Assembly: GCF_964340395.1 (NCBI RefSeq)
Contig: NC_135558.1
Coordinates: 23,988,564-24,052,563 of the forward strand
From: Glandiceps talaboti
Taxonomy: Eukaryota > Hemichordata > Enteropneusta > Spengelidae
DNA: 64,000 bases
Direction: 5' to 3'
Part shown: piece after piece, positions 13,401 to 25,400 of the stretch
How positions within the stretch are numbered: the first letter of the stretch is position 1
Layout of the letters: each line of letters opens with the position of its first letter
Made by a program: the position numbers and the translations under genes
The notes under the pieces: model-generated
Database searches by the model: none
What the model saw: only the letters and a program-made list of their open reading frames with translations
Told to the model about the DNA's origin: nothing

Positions 13401-16400
13401 TTGCTTAAGGCTTACAGAAAGTAAAAAGTGGCCCTCATTGCAGCTAGTGCAACTTTATAGACTTACTGTGTGTTTCTTGAGGCTTTTACTGATGTTGTTA
13501 GCTTCCTGCAACCACATTGACAGACGGAGTAGATCTCTTCTGCTTGTTTTCTTCGCTGGTAAAGTGATAAAGAAAACATACAAACATTGAAATATATATA
13601 ACACTCGAATTTGGTACAATTCGCTCCATATAGCAATCACCATTCACCATATATGTTGCGAATTATACCAAAATCTTGTGTATACCCACCTTCGGCGGGG
13701 GTTATTGCTTAACTATATGGTCATAAAACTGCCCAAAATATCCAGCCATTTGAGGTATGTAAGACCCCAAATACAGGAGAAGGGAGATCATAACTGAGAC
13801 TCTCAAAACGAAGAAAATGACAAGTGAGACTGTGATTAAGACTGCTTTTGAGACTCTCATAATATGAAATAGTCTGTAATTGGAAGCAAACCTGAGATTG
13901 TCTTTGAGACAGATAAATGGTAGCCTCACAGCCTAGTATTTCGGCTTGTGTAGCCCAGACAACTTACGTGTAATTCAAACCTTGATCTGTTTAACTACAC
14001 ATACATATCTTGTTTCGTATTCTAAAGACATCACTGTTGAATCGTTGTTGTATGCAATGCATGAACTATGTTCCTAAATCTATCCTAATCCTCCTCTATA
14101 ATAGTCTAATTCCCTCCCACCTTAGTTATTGTGTTAAAATCTGGGGAAACACTTATCCAACAGCCCTTGACCCACATTTCCGTCTGCAAAAGAAAATAGT
14201 TTGTCTCAGAACATTCTCTGACTATCATGCTCACTCTACATTGTACTCCTCTCTTTAACCAACTTAATATTCTTGACATCTATAAACTTTGTAAATTTCA
14301 GACTTGCATATTCATCTACGACCTAAACCATGATCGCTATACACACACTCTTGACCATTACATCACAGACCAGTTGTCCCATAGATATCCAACCAGAGGT
14401 ACATCAGTGGTAACTTTCTGATCCCTACGGTTAACCTCTCAATTAGTCAACACAACTTCAAGTACGCATCTATTAAAACCTGGGACTCTGCCCATGATTG
14501 TAAGAACATTAAGCAATAGACATAGCTTTAAGTCAAACTTAAAATTGTATCTTCTGAAGGAATAACCTTTATCTTTTGTCTCTTTTCAATTTGCCACTGT
14601 AATTTTATTTCTGTATGTAAGAACTTAATATGCTTGTTACCTGTTCTTATTTTACTATTTTTGTAGCTTCCATGAGCTTCCATGTATTTATTTATTTTTG
14701 CCACCAACATATCTTTATCTCTTTATGTACATAAAATAATATTTTTTTTTGTTATTGTGAAAACACAGTTGCAGACATTTTTTGAATGTTTGTTCACTTG
14801 TCTATGAATCCCTGATGTTATATTTGCAATACACGTGATCATTTGGCTCTTGTGATGGGCGTGGTCTTGTTGCTAGGTATATTTGCATACATTTTTTGAC
14901 TGTTTATTCATTGTCTATGAATCCCTGTTGTTATCTTTGCAATATATGTGATAAACAAGTCATTGAGAATGACATAGTCCCCGCTATAATTGGGTTTTAA
15001 GGAACTGGTAGTTTATGTTGTCATTTTCTTGATATCATATGTATGCCATAGTATGTTGCCCCTGTACCAAGTTTGACCCTATCTCGGACTTCGTCTGGTG
15101 GGGACTAAAAAGGATGTGTCCAAAATAAAGTTGACTTCTGTAGTACTCTCTCTCACTATACCACTGTAACAGCTGCTAAACATGACAATAGTATAACATG
15201 CAGTGATCTATTTTCCTTCTCGAACCGTCATCTTAGTTAAGGAGATCAGAATATAACCCATTTGCATTTACAATTTCATGGTGTTAGTAATTCATGAGAG
15301 TTAAGACCATTCCATTGAAAGTGTCACTAAAATAGACATTGCCATCCACTGTGTCCCTTTTTATTCATGCCTGTGTTATTAACATGGATGCTAATCTAGT
15401 TGCCTCCACAACCGGTAACCTAGCTATGGCCATGAACACTCCCGATCTCATACACTGCACACAAACTCTTGGAAAATTGAAAATAATGATACTGCTTCAC
15501 CTAGTCTTTGGTATTGTTTGATATTGATAAGGGCTTCAAACTGCCAGAAAAAGTCCGGACTAGGGCCGCTTTAACTTTTGGTCCATCTAAAAGTACTGTG
15601 TGAACGCATTAAATCGGTCTAAGTCCGATTTTTTTAAGTCTGGACGAAACAGGTGGACTAAGTCTGGACTATAATATAAGCCGGACCGGATTTGTATGTG
15701 TGAACGCATTTCTTTCAGTCTTTTGTTTGTTAATTAATGCACGTAAACTAGGTGTCTTCATGTAAAATTTTCCCCAAGTAAAACTTTAAAAACTCATCTT
15801 GTTTTTAGAAGGACTACTACTATCATGATAATATTTCAACAGCCCCTGCTTTATTGCCATGTCAGGAAAGACAACAACTTGATGAAAGCTATTCAAATAC
15901 AAAGAAACAAAGTTGCAAAACCAAATGGTGTTTTTATGTGGAGGGTTTTGTCTGTGGTCTGATCTAGTAGCAGTATAAACACACTCACATTTTGCTTTGG
16001 CGGGAGGGATTTGTAGAACATTAGTGCATGAGTTTATTGAATATCTAAGTTCACAAACCATCAACATATCACTGCTTTCGATGGGCTGGCTTTGGTGTAT
16101 ATTCAATAGTCAAAACAACAGTAGTATACATGGATATTTAATGATTTCCTTTCGTCATTGTATTGCCCCAAGAGCAATTGCTTACAGAAAATGACCATAA
16201 ATAACTGGCGTCATGAACGAACAAAAAAAGTTGGTTCACATTCCTGTCACCAGTACACTGGTACCCATTCTACTGAGTTACATGTATAAATATAAATCAC
16301 TCATTCTCTCTACAATTTAGAACATTGAACTTGTAGGATACAAAAAATCTTCAGAAAGTACGTGCGGACCATATTTTCACTATCGGCACATGGCTCACAA

Positions 16401-19400
16401 TCACTGCATTTTTAAAAATTTACAGATAACAGATAACGGAGCAAAAGCAATCCTCACGACAGTAGTTTAGTAGTCCGATTATGAATTATGTAACTTTAAA
16501 TAACACTTTCTTCAAATAGTTCCCTCTAAGGCTCTATGCTATAGTGATAGTAAGTCTTCAAATAGTTCCCTCTAAGGCTCTATGCTATAGTGACAGTAAG
16601 TCTTCAAATAGTTCCCTCTATAAGGCTCTATGCTATAGTGATAGTAAGTCTTCAAATAGTTCCCTCTATAAGGCTCTATGCTATAGTGATAGTAAGTCTT
16701 CAAATAGTTCCCTCTATAAGGCTCTATGCTATAGTGATAGTAAGTCTTCAAATAGTTCCCTCTAAGGCTCTATGCTATAGTGATAGTAAGTCTTCAAATA
16801 GTTCCCTCTATAAGGCTCTATGCTATAGTGACAGTAAGTCTTCAAATAGTTCCCTCTAAGGCTCTATGCTATAGTGATAGTAAGTCTTCAAATAGTTCCC
16901 TCTAAGGCTCTATGCTATAGTGATAGTAAGTCTTCAAATAGTTCCCTCTATAAGGCTCTATGCTATAGTGACAGTAAGTCTTCAAATAGTTCCCTCTAAG
17001 GCTCTATGCTATAGTGATAGTAAGTCTTTAAATAGTTCCCTCTAAGGCTCTATGCTATAGTGATAGTAAGTCTTCAAATAGTTCCCTCTATAAGGCTCTA
17101 TGCTATAGTGATAGTAAGTCTTCAAATAGTTCCCTCTAAGGCTCTATGCTATAGTGATAGTAAGTCTTCAAATAGTTCCCTCTAAGGCTCTATGCTATAG
17201 TGATAGTAAGTCTTCAAATAGTTCCCTCTAAGGCTCTATGCTATAGTGATAGTAAGTCTTCAAATAGTTCCCTCTAAGGCTCTATGCTATAGTGATAGTA
17301 AGTCTTCAAATAGTTCCCTCTAAGGCTCTATGCTATAGTGATAGTAAGTCTTCAAATAGTTCCCTCTAAGGCTCTATGCTATAGTGATAGTAAGTCTTCA
17401 AATAGTTCCCTCTATAAGGCTCTATGCTATAGTGATAGTAAGTCTTCAAATAGTTCCCTCTAAGGCTCTATGCTATAGTGATAGTAAGTCTTCAAATAGT
17501 TCCCTCTAAGGCTCTATGCTATAGTGATAGTAAGTCTTCAAATAGTTCCCTCTATAAGGCTCTATGCTATAGTGACAGTAAGTCTTCAAATAGTTCCCTC
17601 TAAGGCTCTATGCTATAGTGATAGTAAGTCTTCAAATAGTTCCCTCTATAAGGCTCTATGCTATAGTGATAGTAAGTCTTCAAATAGTTCCCTCTAAGGC
17701 TCTATGCTATAGTGATAGTAAGTCTTCAAATAGTTCCCTCTAAGGCTCTATGCTATAGTGATAGTAAGTCTTCAAATAGTTCCCTCTAAGGCTCTATGCT
17801 ATAGTGATAGTAAGTCTTCAAATAGTTCCCTCTAAGGCTCTATGCTATAGTGATAGTAAGTCTTCAAATAGTTCCCTCTATAAGGCTCTATGCTATAGTG
17901 ATAGTAAGTCTTCAAATAGTTCCCTCTAAGGCTCTATGCTATAGTGATAGTAAGTCTTCAAATAGTTCCCTCTAAGGCTCTATGCTATAGTGATAGTAAG
18001 TCTTCAAATAGTTCCCTCTAAGGCTCTATGCTATAGTGACAGTAAGTCTTCAAATAGTTCCCTCTATAAGGCTCTATGCTATAGTGATAGTAAGTCTTCA
18101 AATAGTTCCCTCTAAGGCTCTATGCTATAGTGATAGTAAGTCTTCAAATAGTTCCCTCTATAAGGCTCTATGCTATAGTGATAGTAAGTCTTCAAATAGT
18201 TCCCTCTAAGGCTCTATGCTATAGTGATAGTAAGTCTTCAAATAGTTCCCTCTATAAGGCTCTATGCTATAGTGATAGTAAGTCTTCAAATAGTTCCCTC
18301 TAAGGCTCTATGCTATAGTGATAGTAAGTCTTCAAATAGTTCCCTCTAAGGCTCTATGCTATAGTGACAGTAAGTCTTCAAATAGTTCCCTCTAAGGCTC
18401 TATGCTACAGTGATAGTAAGTCTTTAAATAGTTCCCTCTAAGGCTCTATGCTATAGTGACAGTAAGTCTTCAAACATCCATAAATCCATGCAGACTTTGC
18501 TCCGTGTTAGATACATCCATATTTTACGTTACTTTCCGTGTTGCCAAATTTAGCTGATGATGTCATGTCAAATGCCACATGGTCTAAAAGCCTGAATCAC
18601 CGTAAATAAATTTAAATATGCAATTATTTATCCATGACGTTTAGAATTTTGATTCGTTAATATAGTTACAACGACCCAGTGTGACCCCCACCATTGTCTA
18701 TGCGCACTGTTTCACTGGCCACGTTTTTTTGTTTGATTTTCTTGATTCAATATACAAGTCCACCGTAATGTCTGGTTTGTTTGGCCATTAATTCCAAGTA
18801 TTTTTACTATGATACACAAATATAGACCAGTTACTGAAAGTAGTAAACAAAATACTGTAACACCGACATTTCACGGATTTTAGGAACCGGGGTACTTGGG
18901 ATTATTCTCAGGATTATTTTACGGTTCATGTTATGCGTTACCTAGCCAGTACTATATAGGAAGTAGTACACATGTATTTTATCCATGGACTCTGTTTATA
19001 TCGAAGTAGAATGGGTTGAAACAGTTCTTATTTGAGCAGGAAAAATATTGTCCATATGTGTTACATGTAATACATAAAAAAACTCGTCAGCAACATAAAT
19101 AATATAATCATTGTGTTGTAGTTGATCGAAGTCAGCCATTTAATATAGGGGAGCTGCAATAATTGTAGCATTTGTTGTGATTTAGATGTTTTTATTTCTT
19201 CTGTTTCTGTGCTTTTCTGCATATATTTGTTTCTACTTTTGCTGAATTTGAGGGATTGGGGTACCTCTGAACATTTCTTGGGTCTTGAAGGCTCCATAAT
19301 ATTAATGTCGGGGTTAGGAAATGTCTAATATTTTGACAGGTAAGGTCCATTGTTTCAATGGAATGTTACGTCTGGTCCATCGTCTCACAAAGCATGTGTG

Positions 19401-22400
19401 AAAGCAGACTAAACGACGAACCGTTAATACTGATAATCTTTAATCACTTAGAGATCAGGGCCAACTCGCACTGTTGAATTTAGGTACCCTAAATATCTCA
19501 ATGTGAAGCTGTTGAAATTAATATGTGTACACTAGGAATTAGATTTACTGATAGTAGATAAGGCAATGTTTATGGGGCGGAGTAGCCACTTATGCGAGAA
19601 CCTGGGATTGAAAGCCGGGGCTTTAAAGTAAGATTTATCGCTATGAGCCCCACTGACCCTTTGATACTAATTATCACTTTCTCTCCATTGCTAATTTGCA
19701 TATGAATACCTTAGAATCCCACAGCTTTCTTTACTTTCACAGTTGATCTGACAACTATCATACAACAAGGTGAAAAAATAAGGCAAATGTTTCTTTCAGT
19801 GCGAAATAAAATATTTTATTCAAATGCATATCTTTTCTTGTCATTTTCTTTACAATAATTCATCTTCAATATACATTTATGCACAGATTAAGTTATCCAT
19901 TTACTGCTGTGCATCGCGTCCCCACTGATCTTGTTTGAATTCCGCGTAGTTGTTTGTTTCCCGTACTAACAAATCCACAAAGTCGTCATTGAAAAAGAGT
20001 TCAAACAAAATCAACCGGTTGGCCAAAAAATTCAACAGTGCGAGTTGGCCCTGAAAGTTCATCATCAAAGTCTGGAATTTGAATTTCTTTGACTTCATTG
20101 GTCCACTGTAGTTCAGTTGCTACCGGTGTGTCATAGTTGTCATTATCCGCGACATCGCGATCAAAGTGCCCAGGTCGCCTGCTAGTAGACAGATGAGTTC
20201 ACTCGGAACAATGTCACTGCCGTCGTCGCGGCTGCTCCCTTCCAAATCTGTGAACCTATTTGTATAACAGCAATGGAAATGGCGATGCAATATACAGGCT
20301 TGCCCGCGAAAATGATTTCCCGCTCAAAGTACACCTCATCTGATTGGTTCATTGATACTTTTTTAGGTTGCCAAGCAACTTAATGTAATCGTCATCAAAA
20401 AAAGTGCACAAATAAAATTATGGGTATAGTGTGATCAACTGTTTTAATGACGTATTACATACGAGGCCATTTGAATCCTAAACGGGATTTCAATCGTTGA
20501 GGGCGCTAGACCGTCTCAGGCCGATACGGGATCTCACTGGGTGGGAAATGGAGGCCGTTTCATTCCGAATTGAGTGTCAAAGGGTTTTAACAAAGCTGCA
20601 TTGTAGCTTGGTGTATTATGTTAATGATCAGGCATTGCTACAATACTGATATACCATTATAGAATGATATCAGTCAACTGAAATGGAAATCAATAGAATA
20701 GTCTTTAGTTTGTTTGACATCACACCACTACAAAGTTCTATCAATCAACTTATCCAAACAGTGCCCACTAGATGGGTATAACACCATTATATAGTCATTA
20801 TAATTGACATCAACTTATCCAAACAGTGCCCACTGGATGAGTATAACACCATTATATAGTCATTATAATTGACATCAACTTATCCAAACAGTGCCCACTG
20901 GATGAGTATAACACCATTATATAGTCATTATAATTGACATCAACTTATCCAAACAGTGCCCACTGGATGAGTATAACACCATTATATAGTCATTATAATT
21001 GACATCAACTTATCCAAACAGTGCCCACTAGATGGGTATAACACCATTATATAGTCATTATAATTGACATCAACTTATCCAAACAGTGCCCACTGGATGA
21101 GTATAACACCATTATATAGTCATTATAATTGACATCAACTTATCCAAACAGTGCCCACTGGATGAGTATAACACCATTATATAGTCATTATAATTGACAT
21201 CAACTTATCCAAACAGTGCCCACTGGATGAGTATAACACCATTATATAGTCATTATAATTGACATCAACTTATCCAAACAGTGCCCACTGGATGAGTATA
21301 ACACCATTATATAGTCATTATAATTGACATCAACTTATCCAAACAGTGCCCACTAGATGGGTATAACACCATTATATAGTCATTATAATTGACATCAACT
21401 TATCCAAACAGTGCCCACTAGATGGGTATAACACCATTATATAGTCATTATAATTGACATCAACTTATCCAAACAGTGCCCACTGGATGAGTATAACACC
21501 ATTATATAGTCATTATAATTGACATATGGCATATTGCATTGTATAGTTCCAACAATTACTGCATATCTTCTGTCAACATCACATACCTGTTTCTTTCTTG
21601 GTTTTCTGTTCTCGTAGTTTCTTAGCCCTTTGTAACCTTTCTACATCTCTCGCCAGTTTATGTTTTTCATTGTCCAGTTCTTGCAGAATTCTGGCTTGGT
21701 AAAACTTGGTATCCTCCAATGCTTGTTTGGCAGCTATGGCTTCCATTTGAAGTTTCTTTCTGTTGGCTAGCACCTCTTGTTCTAATGCCTAAAATAAATT
21801 TAGTAACTGGTTGATAGATTAATTGTCCATTACTAACAAAATGTTTCTAAATCTACCCACTCTACTAGATGACATCAGTAGTGTCTTCATGTATTGTCAA
21901 TGATAACGAATTGGTCTTTGGAGACAAGATCGGCCAATCACTGAGAGAAACTAAATCTCCCTACATTGTTAATTACTACTTCAGGGAAGACAACAGGAGA
22001 ACTAATCATGTACAATTAAAACAAAAATTTGCTTCATCACACCACTTTAGGCAACAATTTTCTTTTAGCGTTGGCATTTCATTGATTGTTACGTAAATTT
22101 GAAAACACCAAAATTGTTAGATAGATGACAATTTCTTTTTTACAGAATACAGATTACAAGTAAGTCGTGTTTTGACAACATAATCAGGAAAACTTCAAAA
22201 TTAACTTCACAAGTATCGCACGGACCAGAGCGGACTAAGCTTTACACTTCCATACGTGCGATCTCCAGTTTGGTAGAAATGTCATTGATGTTCCCGTTAT
22301 TTTCCTTCCGTGTTCAAATTCCTTGAAAGTATCAGTTATGGCTGTTTTATGATTGATTAACCTTGTATTTCCAAATCCAATGTCTCATCTCAGAAAAGTC

Positions 22401-25400
22401 AATAAGATCACAAACATGTGCTTCTCTGAGTTATCCCGATGTGTACGAGTATCACCCCAGCTATTTCAAAACAAATGCAAAAATGCATACGTCGTGGTGG
22501 GGCGAGTACCGACTCTAGTTTGGTCTTCGCTCTGACGCCGTATGTTTGTCTACGATGTCAGTCGATGTCATTTACATGACTTACATGGCGAGGAGTCTTG
22601 TCGGAGAGTGCCAAAACATATGGAAGCGATTTTTGAGAAATCTTGAAAGATTTTAATACGATTTCTCAACTCTCAAATTCGAATGAAACAAATATTTTCT
22701 GATGCCTCAATAATTGTACTTGTAGTCTAGTTAGTTTGCGTTATGAGAACAGTCGACAGGTATAGGAACTAGACTAGACAGTGATGTATGATCGAAGTGT
22801 ACAACACAGACAGCTGTCCTTGAGCTTTGAGGATCATTACAGAAATAAAAGAGTTGCCAACATTAGATTTGGTTATGAATTATATCACAGTACCATTAAT
22901 GCCGCTTATCAGTATAAAATGTCACACTAAATGTTTCAAAAATGTCTTGCTTCCCAGCCATCAGAAAATTTAACTGAAAGTATGAGAATTTTTGATCGAA
23001 ACATATTCAATCATAAAATCCTCAGGTTTCTGACAATTTCCAATACTTGTTATAAGAAAGACGGTAGTCCAAGAACATTTAGTCAGCTACATGTATTACA
23101 TCTGATGTCTTATACATGACACATACGATCATTGTCCAGTTTGCACCACATGGTGTGCCTTGCCTCCTGTACATGTACCGTACGTATACGTCTGTCGGTG
23201 TCACATTTTGCTTCCTCTCTTCAGTTTTCTCAGATGTTTTAAGAATTTGAAAATAGTGTTTGATCGACAAAATTTCTTTTCCCCTGAAGTTTAGAAAACA
23301 TTCAGTTCTACTCTACACAAACAGCGTGTTGTTGCATCATGTATCATGAGACATCACACTGACCTCATAGTCATACTTTGCTTCGCGCTTCCTTCAACGT
23401 CCCTATGAAACTAGTTCAAAGGCTTTCGTTAGCGATAGCGTGGCCATACTTGTTTTACCGCGTAATCATCAAATGTCTTCCAAATAATTATGAACCAATT
23501 TCTTTTTTTTTTTTACACTTTGGTTATTTTTAGTAGCTATTAGAACTTCTGTGTAATTCATATTTAATTTTCTGACCTTAGAATTTTTCTCAATGATCAT
23601 CAGGTTTGAGTACTTTCCTAATACTAACAGCCGGTCCCACAACTGTTATACTTATAACTGGGCGTTGTGGCCAGAACTGGCTATTACTATCGATTGCATT
23701 GACCCGTTCTGTTTGAGGGAACTAGACACATCGTGATAACTGTGGTCTTCACAACATTATTTTGCATAAATTTCACCAGTGGGATCTGTAATCAAAACAC
23801 TTCTCTATACCATTACAAAGCGTCATTGATACTGTTTCAACTCCCATGTATTTCCTCCGCCAACTTTGACAGATGAAGAGTCTGTGTTACAAAAAAACTG
23901 TTGTGGATTTGTACATTGTACATGTTGATTTTGAAGTTGTGGTTTTGGTCTTAATTTTAAATTGTCAGGAGTGTCTCATAATTCTTGCTGAACCATCGAT
24001 GGTTTTAGCCTACGTATTACCTATTAGTTGAGGTAGCTAAATGGTCCAAAATTGAACAGTTGCGGGGCAAAGTACTAGATCTAGCACTTCGCCACTTTTT
24101 GACAAAGTGCTAGATCTAGCACTTTGTCAGTTTTCGCTAAAGTGCTAGATCTAGCACTTTGTCAAAAAGTGGCGAAGTGCTAGATCTAGCACTTTGCCCC
24201 ACAACTGTTCCGATTTTGAATTCTTTGTTACATGATTAGCTTGGTATTAGTGACTGTAACTGAACTTGAAGTGTGTCCTGCATGTAGTGAGTATCTGTTA
24301 CGTACGATTAACGTGTTGCTAACAGTATGCCGCAATATCAAACTTAGGGGCCGTGTCATTTTAAAAGTGATGCACAAGAAACGTAATTCTTCATTTTCGT
24401 TTTATTCGCACGTGTCCATAATTTATACACAGTTGATTTTGACTGTTGTACCACGACAGTGATGAACACGTCAGCTGCTTTCACAGTCATGCATGTTTCA
24501 ACTATCACTTGAAAACATCTTCAAATCTGTTTGGAATTACTAAACTACTACTGAATAACTATTTCACATGTTTCAGGCGGTCAAACTTTTTGGTTTTCAC
24601 GTTAATAGAAGGATTGAATCAACATCAGTCGAACGATCAACTTGTTGTTAATGTTAGTACTGAAAAAAACATTCGCAATACCATGCTATCTACGACAATT
24701 TAGTCGAAGTTTAGAGGTCACGTCAAACATGACATGTAGACCTACCTAACGTGGCCTAACTTAGAACCGTAGGTGCATTTTAGCGATGCCCTCTCCATAG
24801 TCTATTCAACTCAATTAATGTGAATGTCCTATAATTGTTGCCACTACGATTGAACGATCGGCTTGAACCACCCTTTGATAATTTTCGTTGACAAGGTCAC
24901 ATGCCATTACGTAGTAGTATAGAGTGCAGTGTTGTTTATATTTGCGTACGTTGGACCTCATCGTGTCTAAACAGCTAACCCGTCTAGAATTTGGCATAAG
25001 GTAATCCTCAAAGCTAGAGTTGCAGGTACAAGAAAACAAATAATGTCTGCAATATTACATGTACAGTGTAACCCCTTGCTTTGGCAGTCGGTTTACGTGT
25101 ATCATCCAAGTCAGAAGAAATTGGTTGACGTGTGTGTCCAAGTATCATCATTTATACTATAGTCTGGACAACCAAACAAACCGTAAAAAGTCTTTTGATT
25201 TCAGGAACTTCTGTTTAACATGAAAACCAAAAAGTTCGATCGCCTGAAATAATTATTCAGCAATAGTTTAGTAATTCCAAACAGATTTGTAGATGTTTTC
25301 AAGTGATAGTTGAAACATGAATGACTGTGAAAGCCGCTAACGTGTTCATCACTGTCGTAGTGCGACAGTCAAAACATGGAAGTTGAAACAGTATCAATGA

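Noticed and set aside
19456-20053. 25-bp inverted repeat as transposon ends
   Set aside because: The right member lies inside the piggyBac-like coding relic (GPTRTVE), so it is an inverted scrap of that sequence and not a terminal repeat.
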